From the IMG/VR virus record IMGVR_UViG_3300010400_000026, positions 1-50,145 of that record: DNA of 50,145 nucleotides. One strand, given 5' to 3'. Numbering within the stretch: the first letter of the stretch is position 1; each line of letters begins with the position of its first letter. Under the pieces are notes generated by a model. It had not been told where the DNA came from. It made no database searches and was given only the letters and a program-made list of their open reading frames with translations. The stretch comes from a virus. The position numbers and the translations under genes were made by a program. Shown here piece by piece: positions 14,789 through 21,920 of the stretch.

Positions 14789-15146
14789 CGATGTGCGGAG
14801 AATAATTGGCACGCCGCTGCCGGAGAAATATATACTCGGCGTCGACCCAGCCACCGGCAGGGATGTCAGTCGCGAAGCGCCGCGCCGCAGGAACGAGTTC
14901 ATCGAAGAGCTGGTGAAGTTCCGCGGCAGCGAAATCACCGTCACCACAGCACGGGGCAAGGTCTACGAAGGCGTTTGCAGCGCTGTGAGCCACTCCGATA
15001 TGTGGGTGGTGCTGCGAACGCCGAGGGAAAAGATTGTGATCCGTGACGTGGTGGAGATTCGGCGCAAGCGCACACACCCTTTCGCTGGCGGCCTGGCGAA
15101 GGACGAAAAACCGAACGATTCTGGACCGCTAGAGGACAAAAACTGA
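14772..15146 (+). CDS. LSm/Sm-like small protein with terminase-like peptide
   Basis: 124 residues from ATG 14772 (MIEKTDDV), chosen because GGAGGG lies six bases upstream; ATG 14766 is too close to it. Residues about 50-100 (FRGSEITVTTARGKVYEGVC, HSDMWVVLR, KIVIRDVVEIRR) follow the strand order of the Sm/LSm/Hfq barrel. Before that, KYILGVDPATGRDVSREA closely matches a motif of this phage's own terminase nuclease (YVLGVDTATGKDVSDEA). The fold call is inference. The gene ends just before the tRNA-Val fragment. Confidence 0.5.
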   Translation: MIEKTDDVRRIIGTPLPEKYILGVDPATGRDVSREAPRRRNEFIEELVKFRGSEITVTTARGKVYEGVCSAVSHSDMWVVLRTPREKIVIRDVVEIRRKRTHPFAGGLAKDEKPNDSGPLEDKN

Positions 15147-15181
15147 TGCAAGTGATTGACGGCACAGGGTCGAGCGTCGGC

Positions 15182-15226
15182 CTTACAAGCAGGAGGGCAC
15201 TGGTTCAAGTCCAGTACCGCCCACCA
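15182..15226 (+). other. Probable attP core: 3' half of a tRNA-Val (UAC)
   Basis: From the anticodon loop CTTACAA (15182-15188) through stem GCAGG, variable AGGGC, T arm ACTGG-TTCAAGT-CCAGT, acceptor strand ACCGCCC, A and CCA (to 15226), this is the 3' half of a tRNA-Val. The matching acceptor GGGCGGT is absent upstream, and the 5' anticodon stem (TCGGC) pairs poorly, so it is not a working tRNA. Tyrosine integrases commonly use such identity blocks: on insertion the phage copy restores the host tRNA gene. Weak similarity extends left to GAGCG (15172-15176). Confidence 0.75.
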
Positions 15227-15344
15227 CAAACCCCTGTAGTTCCAACAAACGATTCGGACGCAGGTGTCCGCAATTCCCCCGCTGAACCCCTAACAAGTGA
15301 CGATTCTGGGCAGGTACTGGCCAGAAATCCGAAGGGACGCTCAT

Positions 15345-15584
15345 ATGCCCTGTAACCACGTTGAGCTTCCCAATGGCGGGCACGCGATCATCTGCAGCCG
15401 CGGCGGGCAGAAGCGGTGTCACTACTGCGGAAGACCTGCTCCGGTTCTTTGCGATTACCCGGTCGCCACTCACAAGAGTGGCACCTGTGACCGACCGTGT
15501 TGCCGCGCTCACGCTGTGAACGTAGGTGCGGATCGCGACTATTGCCTGACGCACTCGAATGTGGCGGAACCAGTAAAACCATGA
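15345..15584 (+). CDS. Cys/His-rich zinc protein A
   Basis: 79 residues from ATG 15345 after AAGGGA. Motifs in order: CHYCGRPAPVLCDYPV, then CDRPCCRAHAVNVGADRDYC, then LTH. The layout (CxxC, a CD-aromatic-PV turn, CxxxCC-x2-H, DYC-x2-H) suggests two zinc sites. The following gene has the same layout split by an insertion, so the two are tandem relatives. The 118 bases between attP and this start hold no other gene I can support. Confidence 0.62.
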   Translation: MPCNHVELPNGGHAIICSRGGQKRCHYCGRPAPVLCDYPVATHKSGTCDRPCCRAHAVNVGADRDYCLTHSNVAEPVKP

Positions 15585-15949
15585 GCCGCGCGTCCCATCC
15601 GCCACCGTGCGCCACCTGTGGCGACAAAAAACCGGAAGCCGTCTGCGACTGGCCCGTCGACGGCGTTCTGAAAATCAAACCTCTAGCGTTGCGGGTTGGC
15701 GACGTCATGGAATACGGCGATCTGAAACTCGAAGTGCTCGGCATCAAGCTGCGCGCGCATCGCGTGGGCGTGTACTTCAGGCGACCTGACGGATACACAT
15801 TTCTGACGCACATCCGCGCTTCGCAGTGGCTGAAGGTGGAGCGCAGCGGGAAGTGCGGCCAGGCCTGCTGCTTCCGGCATCGCCGGCACGTGGATGATAA
15901 ACGCGACTACTGCGAGGAGCACTGGAACGCTTGGCAGCAAGTCGCATGA
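15581..15949 (+). CDS. Cys/His-rich zinc protein B with inserted domain
   Basis: 122 residues from ATG 15581 in an ATGA overlap. It shares with its neighbour CATCGDKKPEAVCDWPV at the start and CGQACCFRHRRHVDDKRDYC at the end, but about 60 residues (VGDVMEYGDLKLEVLGIKL, VGVYFRRPDGYTFLTH) are inserted between, predicted to be beta-rich. Duplication followed by insertion, or loss in the neighbour, would explain the pair. Function unknown; DNA or RNA binding is possible. Confidence 0.62.
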   Translation: MSRASHPPPCATCGDKKPEAVCDWPVDGVLKIKPLALRVGDVMEYGDLKLEVLGIKLRAHRVGVYFRRPDGYTFLTHIRASQWLKVERSGKCGQACCFRHRRHVDDKRDYCEEHWNAWQQVA

Positions 15950-15965
15950 ATCCGAAAGGAGCACG

Positions 15966-16517
15966 ATGTCTCAACTAACGTTCCGCGGGGCCTTCCTGCG
16001 GTTTGCGGATCTGCGCCACAAAAAAGAGGCGGGCGTGTTCGCGCGCCTGCATTTCACCGCGGATCTGACCAAGCCGGTGATGGAGGCCATGGAGTGGGCT
16101 GAAATCCCGGATTGCATGAACAGCGCCAAGCTGTGCGGTCTGCTGACGGCGCGCAACCTGGTGCTGACGCCCAACCAGAAGGAGCTGCGGAAAAGCGAAA
16201 TCCAGCTCGATTGCAACGAAGTGGGCGACTTCCAACTGTTCCGTGTCCAGGACAAAGACGACAAAGACAGCACACGGACCGAGCTGCGCTTTGTAGCCCG
16301 TGTGGTGGCGCGCGGCGCGATCGCGGTGTGCGAGGAATACTTGCGCACGGTCGGCACGTCTCAGGGCGCGCTGAAGATCGCCTACGAAGACCAGGGCGAG
16401 CTGGCAATCGAAGAAAAGCCCGCCGGGAAAACGAAAACCAATGGCACCGCGCAGCTCGACATGAAGCAGCGCCAGGCCGGAGAAAAGGAGTCCAGTGTTG
16501 CCAACTACCCAGACTGA
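15966..16517 (+). CDS. Hypothetical early protein
   Basis: 183 residues from ATG 15966 behind AAAGGAG. It opens with a beta-rich stretch (MSQLTFRGAFLRFADL, ARLHFTADL) and has a central part ending in ELRFVARVVARGAIAVCEEY, then a polar disordered tail. Proteins of this look occur beside phage recombination or replication genes, but I cannot name the family. Its tail overlaps the start of the ParB-like gene by 23 bases and supplies that gene's ribosome site. Confidence 0.6.
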   Translation: MSQLTFRGAFLRFADLRHKKEAGVFARLHFTADLTKPVMEAMEWAEIPDCMNSAKLCGLLTARNLVLTPNQKELRKSEIQLDCNEVGDFQLFRVQDKDDKDSTRTELRFVARVVARGAIAVCEEYLRTVGTSQGALKIAYEDQGELAIEEKPAGKTKTNGTAQLDMKQRQAGEKESSVANYPD

Positions 16518-18117
16518 ACCGGGCGCGCCGGCCATCATGAACTTCAGCCGGATCCCGCTCAAGAGCCTGATCGAATCGAAGACTAACCCGCGGCGCACGT
16601 TCAACCCCGCGCAGCTCGACGAGCTGACCCGGAGCGTCAAGGAAAAGGGCGTGCTGGTGCCGCTATTGGTGCGGGCGCTGCCCAACGGCAATGCCCCGAG
16701 TTTTCTGTACGAAGTCGTAGCGGGCGCACGGCGCTTTCGCGCAGCCAAAGCCGCAGGGCTCGTGGAGGTGCCGTGCGAGATCAAAACCCTGAACGACAAG
16801 GAAGTACTCGAGATCCAGTTGATCGAGAACTCGCAGCGGGCCGATGTGCATCCGCTCGAAGAAGCGCAGGCCTACCGGCAACTGCTCGAGAAGCACGGCT
16901 ATGACGTACAGGCGCTGGCGATCCGCGTGGGGAAATCGGAAAGTTACGTCTACGCGCGGCTGAAACTGAGCGATCTGAACAAGCGCGCGGCCGATGCGTT
17001 TCTGGCGGAAAAGATCACAGCCACCCATGCGCTGCTGATCGCGCGGCTGCAACCCAAAGACCAGGTGCAAGCCATCGAGTATTGCTTGGGCCAGAGCGGC
17101 GTAGGCTACCACGAAGATGTGGCGACAGCAGTCGAGCTGCGGTTGTGGATCGAGCGCAACATTCTGCTGGATCTGCACGCGGCGCCGTTCAAGAAAGACG
17201 ACGCGACACTCGTTCCGGAAGCCGGGGCCTGCACCACATGCCCGAAGCGCACCGGATTCACACCACAGTTATTTGCTGACATCAAGGCGAAGGACACCTG
17301 CACGGATCCGGCGTGCTTCAACGGCAAGGTGGACGCGTTCATTCAGATCCAGCTGACCGAGTGCAAGGAGCTGGTGCAGCTGTCGAGCGAGTACTCCGGG
17401 TACGGTTCCACGATCCCCAAGGGTGTGCTCTCGCGGAACGATTACCGGCCCATCGAGAAGGACAAAGACGCTTGCGCGAACACGGAGCCGGGCATCCTCG
17501 TGCACGGGCAAAATCGCGGCAAGCGCATCCGTTTCTGTCGGGCGAAGGACTGCAAAACACACAAGTCCTCGTCATCAGCTTACCGGCGCACCCCGCAGGA
17601 GATCGCGGCCGATAAGCAGCGGCGGGCCAAACAGCAGCAGCACGAGAGAACGCGGCTCGCAATCGCGAATGCCGTATTGGAGAAGGCCGATAAACATGAA
17701 ACGCATGTGGCGGAGTTCATCGTTCGCAGTATGTTCCAGGCATCCCATTACGACCGGCAGGCGTGGCTGGCAAAGCGGTGGAACCCGGGCCACAAGGGAC
17801 GATTTGACTTCAGTCAGATCACACAAGCTCTGAACGTGCGTCTTGCGAAGCTGGGCGGTGGCACGGCGCTCTACCAGGTGGCGCTCGAAATCGCCGTTGC
17901 GCGGGAGTGTGACCGCGGCGGGCCGAACGCGTACGGATACAAGGCCTCGGAAGATCCGATGCTCGTGCTGGCGAAGCACGCCGGCGTCAACGTGAAGGCC
18001 ATCGAAACGGCCATCGAAACGGCTGTGGCCGCCAAGTTCGCTAAGCAAGCACCGAAGTCGCCGGACAAAAAGCCTGCGACTCCCAAGAAACCGAAGCCGG
18101 CCAAACGGAAGAAATGA
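16495..18117 (+). CDS. ParB/RepB/Spo0J-family DNA-binding protein
   Basis: 540 residues from GTG 16495 (AAAAGGAG upstream; TTG 16498 is possible). The N-terminal ParB domain shows the CTP-binding boxes GARRFRAAK (77-85) and ENSQRADVHPLEEA (111-124), followed by a helix-turn-helix (ALAIRVGKSESYVYARLKL, about 140-158). A central Cys set (CTTCPKR ... CTDPACFNGK) may bind zinc, then a long helical region and a Lys/Pro-rich tail. No ParA is present in the window. A lone ParB may serve plasmid-like maintenance or act as a regulator or nuclease-type ParB. Confidence 0.85.
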   Translation: MLPTTQTEPGAPAIMNFSRIPLKSLIESKTNPRRTFNPAQLDELTRSVKEKGVLVPLLVRALPNGNAPSFLYEVVAGARRFRAAKAAGLVEVPCEIKTLNDKEVLEIQLIENSQRADVHPLEEAQAYRQLLEKHGYDVQALAIRVGKSESYVYARLKLSDLNKRAADAFLAEKITATHALLIARLQPKDQVQAIEYCLGQSGVGYHEDVATAVELRLWIERNILLDLHAAPFKKDDATLVPEAGACTTCPKRTGFTPQLFADIKAKDTCTDPACFNGKVDAFIQIQLTECKELVQLSSEYSGYGSTIPKGVLSRNDYRPIEKDKDACANTEPGILVHGQNRGKRIRFCRAKDCKTHKSSSSAYRRTPQEIAADKQRRAKQQQHERTRLAIANAVLEKADKHETHVAEFIVRSMFQASHYDRQAWLAKRWNPGHKGRFDFSQITQALNVRLAKLGGGTALYQVALEIAVARECDRGGPNAYGYKASEDPMLVLAKHAGVNVKAIETAIETAVAAKFAKQAPKSPDKKPATPKKPKPAKRKK

Positions 18118-18530
18118 TCGAACTCGAAGACGGCGCGATCCGGTTGGAGCTGCGCGGCCACATCCCAGCCAAAGCCAACCGCTACCGAATCGGTTGGCGC
18201 GGCGGCAAAGCCGGGCTCAGGTTGGACGATGGCGTCAACCGGGAGCTGGCAGGCCTGGGATTCCAGATCAATGCGCAGTGGGCCGGAAAACCGCCGCTAT
18301 CGCATCCAGAAGTGCGGATCTGTTTTCACCTGGCCAGCTCGGGCCGCGATCGCGACAACGCGCTCAAGAGCCTGTTGGATCTGTTGCAGCAATGCGGAGT
18401 GATCCGAAACGACAACGTAGCAAACTTCAACGGCCGGGTGATCCTCGAGCCCGCTGTGATCTCATCGGAGGAAATGACCATTGTCGAACTGCGTGACACG
18501 TTTGCCACGAGCTCTTCCAGCAACGATTAA
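18114..18530 (+). CDS. rusA: RusA-family Holliday-junction resolvase
   Basis: 138 residues, ATGA overlap with the ParB-like gene. The RusA signature is clear: GRDRDNALKSLLDLLQQCGV followed by IRNDN. D79, D81 and D100 keep the spacing of the E. coli RusA catalytic Asp residues (70, 72, 91), and K85 matches its Lys76. The dimeric enzyme would cut four-way junctions formed during phage recombination or replication before packaging. An N-terminal strand set (LELRGHIPAKANRYRI) matches the family's fold. Confidence 0.88.
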   Translation: MIELEDGAIRLELRGHIPAKANRYRIGWRGGKAGLRLDDGVNRELAGLGFQINAQWAGKPPLSHPEVRICFHLASSGRDRDNALKSLLDLLQQCGVIRNDNVANFNGRVILEPAVISSEEMTIVELRDTFATSSSSND

Positions 18531-19467
18531 GGTTTCCCGGGGCGCGAGGTCCTTGTGGGCCATCCTGCGCGATTACACAGGCTCCAAACCCGAATGCTGG
18601 CCAACGCGTGAGCGTCTGGCGGTGGATCTACAAGTCAGCAAGACCAGCGTCAGTGTGTGGCTATCGGAATTGTGCCGGGCCGGCGTCCTCGAGCGACAGA
18701 TCCGCGGCGGGCATCTTTCGACCGTCTACCGGCTCAAACTCCCGGAGGCTACCGGTCAATTGGCTTTGGATTTTTCTGTGGAAAAGCTCGCGGATATTCC
18801 TGAGAATGAGAACCCTGCTGTAAGTCTAGACTTACAGAATCTGGAACCCAGGGTTACAACCTCCTTATATCCAAGTGAACCTAAAAACAAAAACCAAGAG
18901 CAAGATCCTGAGACTGTACGGTTGTCCTCAACAGGGGAGGATTTCCACAACCCTGCCGAGCTTCGCGATCTTGCGCGCGGAATTTGGACCCAAACCGAAT
19001 CAGTAGCCGTGCGGCGTTCACTCAACGAATTCCCAGCGGTTCGAGAGCAACAAATCCCGCTGGCGACCGTGGAAGAACTGGTGAGATCCAGATCAAAATC
19101 TCTCAATCTCAGCGGGTTCGAAACGGCTGCATATCTCGCCAGGGCGGCGAAGGAAACGTGTCCATGCAGCAACTGCCAGCCGCGAGCGCCCGGATGGTTC
19201 GCTGTGGTGCTGGCGGATCGCGTCGAGCGCCACGCGAGCGGCAAAGAGCAATTCTTTCAGCCGGCGAAGCACAAACGCGAGCCAGTAGAACAGAAACCAG
19301 AAACCGCGAGCTCGCCGGCATACTTCCCACGGCCTGACGACCTGGTGGCCGCGGGCATCAACATCGCAGCACTGGCACAACTGAAGCGGCTACCCGACCT
19401 ACGCAGTGCCCGAGCGAAAACGCAGATTTTCGACGGGCATCACCAACCGGAGGAACAATTCGCATGA
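18481..19467 (+). CDS. Helix-turn-helix replication-type protein
   Basis: 328 residues from TTG 18481, chosen because GGAGG lies nine bases upstream inside the RusA gene; later GTG/TTG starts are possible but lack such a site. Residues about 20-80 form a winged helix-turn-helix (PTRERLAVDLQVSKTSVSVW, LCRAGVLERQIRGG, LSTVYRL) like those of phage replication initiators and O-like proteins. The middle is polar linker and the C-terminal part helical, with CPCSNCQ, a possible metal site. It probably binds the phage origin or recruits host helicase; no origin repeats were seen. Confidence 0.6.
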   Translation: MSNCVTRLPRALPATIKVSRGARSLWAILRDYTGSKPECWPTRERLAVDLQVSKTSVSVWLSELCRAGVLERQIRGGHLSTVYRLKLPEATGQLALDFSVEKLADIPENENPAVSLDLQNLEPRVTTSLYPSEPKNKNQEQDPETVRLSSTGEDFHNPAELRDLARGIWTQTESVAVRRSLNEFPAVREQQIPLATVEELVRSRSKSLNLSGFETAAYLARAAKETCPCSNCQPRAPGWFAVVLADRVERHASGKEQFFQPAKHKREPVEQKPETASSPAYFPRPDDLVAAGINIAALAQLKRLPDLRSARAKTQIFDGHHQPEEQFA

Positions 19468-19751
19468 GAGGCCTGAGAGGCAACGGCGCGGTGATCGAGA
19501 TCCCGCGCGCTCCAAGGCCAGGTGAGCAGTTGCGAGCCGAGCGGTTGCTGCAGGTGGCGAAAACACCAGAGGCGGCCAAGATTCCGGAATGGCTGGATCT
19601 ACTGATGCGTCTCTATCGCCTGCGGCAGCGGCTCGGACAGCAGCGCATCTACGCTGACGCCGGGCACATTCGCATCGGCGGGCGCTATTTAACCCAGCCA
19701 ATCTTACGCGAGCTGGTGACGCGGCTGGAAGTTGAGGAACAGAATGCCTGA
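19464..19751 (+). CDS. Small basic helical protein
   Basis: 95 residues, ATGA overlap. Arg-rich helices (LLMRLYRLRQRLGQQR) surround a short beta hairpin (YADAGHIRIGGRYL). Basic charge suggests nucleic-acid contact. No family recognised. It overlaps the next gene by eight bases. Confidence 0.55.
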   Translation: MRGLRGNGAVIEIPRAPRPGEQLRAERLLQVAKTPEAAKIPEWLDLLMRLYRLRQRLGQQRIYADAGHIRIGGRYLTQPILRELVTRLEVEEQNA

Positions 19752-20022
19752 CATACCCACCACGCAGCCGGATCTGAGCGATAAGGGGCTGAAGCACGCT
19801 GCGTGGGAGACAAAGCGTGACCCTGATTCACTGTTCGCCTGGGTCCGCTCCGTCCGCGACCAAGCTCGTGCGGCAGAGCGGAAGCGGACGCTGCTGTGGG
19901 CGGCGGATTACTTGGATTCGTGCGCGAAAACAGCGATTGAATATAACGAGAAATACGTTTCGTCACACTTGGAGGTAATTGCAACAGGGTTGCGCCGCGC
20001 CGTCGAGGAGGGAGGCAGATGA
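19744..20022 (+). CDS. Hypothetical early protein
   Basis: 92 residues from ATG 19744 with GAGGAA just upstream; a TTG at 19732 would add four residues. Polar and helical, with WAADYLDSCAKTAIEYNEKY. Ends in an ATGA overlap with the next gene. Unrecognised. Confidence 0.55.
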   Translation: MPDIPTTQPDLSDKGLKHAAWETKRDPDSLFAWVRSVRDQARAAERKRTLLWAADYLDSCAKTAIEYNEKYVSSHLEVIATGLRRAVEEGGR

Positions 20023-20339
20023 CCTTTGAGAAAGAACTAGCGCACCTTCTGAATAAGTACAGCCAGGAGAACGGTGCGGACACGCCTGATTTCATTCTGG
20101 CTCATTATCTAGCCGACTGCTTAAGGGCGTGGGATAGGTCGATGGCCGCGAGGGAGAAATGGTATGGAAGGTCTCCTACGATCCACTTTCAAGATACGGA
20201 ATTATTCAAAGAATGGCTGAAGCGCAAGGGGTACGACTGGTCCAAGATGAATCTGTCGGAGCAGGATCGGGTTCGAGCGGAAAATATACGGGAGATGTGC
20301 GACCTAGTGATCAATCAGCCGACGCGAAGCGAGGAGTAA
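20019..20339 (+). CDS. Conserved small phage protein
   Basis: 106 residues; ATGA overlap, with GGAGG before the start. The N-terminus (MTFEKELAHLLNKYSQENGA followed by DTPDFILAHYLADCL) is one I associate with a widespread small phage/prophage protein of unknown function that usually lies among early genes. The second half is helical and charged. This gene and the next few use more A and T than those before them, as judged by eye. Confidence 0.58.
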   Translation: MTFEKELAHLLNKYSQENGADTPDFILAHYLADCLRAWDRSMAAREKWYGRSPTIHFQDTELFKEWLKRKGYDWSKMNLSEQDRVRAENIREMCDLVINQPTRSEE

Positions 20340-20345
20340 GGCAAA

Positions 20346-20693
20346 ATGTCTGAAAACCGGTTTGACTATCTGGTACCAGCCATTGGTCCGGTGTTCGAAG
20401 GACTTGAGGATCACGAAAAAATATACGCCCTAGAGCAAATGGCCGATTACGTGCCGCTCCGCACATTACCAGGAGAGAACGGCAAGAGCGCTATATACCG
20501 AATTGAACTAACCGTGGAGCAGAGAAGTATGATTGCGGCTGGAGGCGACATCCTCGTTGAGATTCTCCACCTTGGAGGCCCGCTCGCGCCAAGCCGCGTG
20601 ATGATTCTCAACCAACAGGATGTACCAGAGAACGAGCGGCATAACTTTAAACGCTGGTTTGCCGCTCAAACCAAAGGCCCTTATAGGGCCTAG
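20346..20693 (+). CDS. Hypothetical protein
   Basis: 115 residues with a mixed alpha/beta look (SAIYRIELTVEQRSMIAAGG, DILVEILHLGGPLAPSRVMI). No catalytic motif, membrane helix or metal site stands out. Ribosome site GGAGT/AAGG lies 6-12 bases before the ATG. Unrecognised. Confidence 0.55.
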   Translation: MSENRFDYLVPAIGPVFEGLEDHEKIYALEQMADYVPLRTLPGENGKSAIYRIELTVEQRSMIAAGGDILVEILHLGGPLAPSRVMILNQQDVPENERHNFKRWFAAQTKGPYRA

Positions 20694-20706
20694 GAGGGAG
20701 GCAAAG

Positions 20707-20883
20707 ATGCCTGAGCATGTAGGTTGTCAGCATTGCGGTTGCCGCCTGCTGGAATTGGATGAAGAAGACTTGCGTATCATTTGTCCACGATGCAACCGTG
20801 AACGATCAGATCTTATGGCCAAGCTGAAACGTAAGCGCGGTGGACTGCGGGCCTTCTTTCGGTGGGCGCTCAATCATGCCTAA
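20707..20883 (+). CDS. 58-residue zinc-ribbon protein
   Basis: Starts at ATG 20707 behind a GGAGGGAGG, one of the strongest ribosome sites in the window. CQHCGCRLLELDEEDLRIIC with PRC after it makes two CxxC pairs, a minimal zinc ribbon, followed by a basic amphipathic helix (KLKRKRGGLRAFFRW). May bind RNA or DNA. Overlaps the next gene by eight bases. Confidence 0.62.
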   Translation: MPEHVGCQHCGCRLLELDEEDLRIICPRCNRERSDLMAKLKRKRGGLRAFFRWALNHA

Positions 20884-21139
20884 CCCACTAACCGCCGAGA
20901 GAGTGCGGAATAGAATGAAAAAGGGTGACAGCCTAATCTTGACCGAGGAAGGGATGCGGAAGTTTCCAGGAGAGCCGATGGGAACGCTCATGGGGACTCC
21001 GCGCGATCCGCAATACCTGACCGTTCGGCGGGATGGACAGAAATCATTGTCACGATTTCACGCGTCTTTTTGGCGAAAGTTAAGAAAATCTGACCGCGAA
21101 CGGCTGCTCAAGATTGCCAGAAAGAACGCCGCATGGTGA
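20876..21139 (+). CDS. Hypothetical protein
   Basis: 87 residues from ATG 20876. Basic; contains a short strand-rich portion (GDSLILTEEGMRKFPGEPMG, then YLTVRRDGQKSLSRF) and a C-terminal helix rich in Lys/Arg. The layout of a DNA- or RNA-binding accessory protein is possible. Overlaps both neighbours. Unrecognised. Confidence 0.52.
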   Translation: MPNPLTAERVRNRMKKGDSLILTEEGMRKFPGEPMGTLMGTPRDPQYLTVRRDGQKSLSRFHASFWRKLRKSDRERLLKIARKNAAW

Positions 21140-21477
21140 CCGCCGGGAGAGCGCGGGAGATCGCGTTAACCGTCGAATTGGAGCACGAATTCATCAAGGG
21201 CACCTGTATTCATTGTGGACTACGCTATCGAGACGTAGTACGCCCGCAACTTGAGCAGCCATGCCCTACACGATTTGGGCGTATCCTCATCGACACCGCC
21301 ATCGAGACGCTGGAGGCGTGGCGCACCGAACACCGAAGTATACGTACTCACTGGATGGAATACGGCAAATCAGATGACTGCCATGAATGCGTGGCAATGC
21401 AGCGTCAACTCACCCGCCTGCGCGCGGAGCGGGAGCAATTAGAAAGTCGGGCCATCGCGCCCGTGAAAGGAAGTTAA
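21133..21477 (+). CDS. Small zinc-binding-type hypothetical protein
   Basis: 114 residues. Near the start HEFIKGTCIHCGLRYRDV gives a CxxC pair and later DDCHECV another; a coiled-coil-like end (MQRQLTRLRAEREQLESR) follows. Overlaps the preceding gene by seven bases. Unrecognised beyond the metal-site pattern. Confidence 0.52.
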   Translation: MVTAGRAREIALTVELEHEFIKGTCIHCGLRYRDVVRPQLEQPCPTRFGRILIDTAIETLEAWRTEHRSIRTHWMEYGKSDDCHECVAMQRQLTRLRAEREQLESRAIAPVKGS

Positions 21478-21479
21478 CG

Positions 21480-21905
21480 ATGAAGCTAAAGCTGCTTGGG
21501 ATGTTGCTATTTCTGGGGACGTTCTTCACAACGTTCGGTGTACGGCTCTATGCTTGCTGTACCGTCAGTCAGCCGTACGCGACTTACTTTTCGTGCAATG
21601 AAGTAATCACCGTTGCATGTCAACCGACACAGTTCATGCGCTGCCGAGTGGTGGGCTGTGATCGCCGTTATAAGATAACCATTAACGGAGACTGTGTGAC
21701 TGGTGCGGTGACGTTTAATTCACGCGCAGGAGCGGTCAGTTACTGTGATTCCTCTGGGTTTCCAGATGGGCTGTGTATCGCACAGTGCAAGAACTCGATC
21801 ACGGTTGTGACCGAGAACCCTCTGGTCACCAAAAAGGAGCAATGCTTGGGGATTGGTAGCTGTTCTCCTGCGCCGACTAGCGTCTGCGCCTTTCCTGGTC
21901 CATGA
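21480..21905 (+). CDS. Exported Cys-rich protein (moron candidate)
   Basis: 141 residues from ATG 21480 with GAAAGGAA upstream. A clear signal peptide (basic start, core MLLFLGTFFTTFGV) ends near LYA|CC. The mature part of about 115 residues has 13 Cys, consistent with several disulfides in the periplasm or outside. The L-Y-A-C end is close to, but not, a good lipobox. Its base composition looks less GC-rich than the flanks. With the next gene it forms an exported pair unrelated to replication, so it may change the lysogen's surface or block other phages. No family recognised. Confidence 0.6.
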   Translation: MKLKLLGMLLFLGTFFTTFGVRLYACCTVSQPYATYFSCNEVITVACQPTQFMRCRVVGCDRRYKITINGDCVTGAVTFNSRAGAVSYCDSSGFPDGLCIAQCKNSITVVTENPLVTKKEQCLGIGSCSPAPTSVCAFPGP

Positions 21906-21920
21906 AAAAGAGAGAAAAAA

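Noticed and set aside
15146-15355. 69-residue + strand frame starting in a TGATG overlap
   Set aside because: It reads straight through the tRNA-Val fragment and gives the low-complexity peptide typical of tRNA sequence translated as protein.
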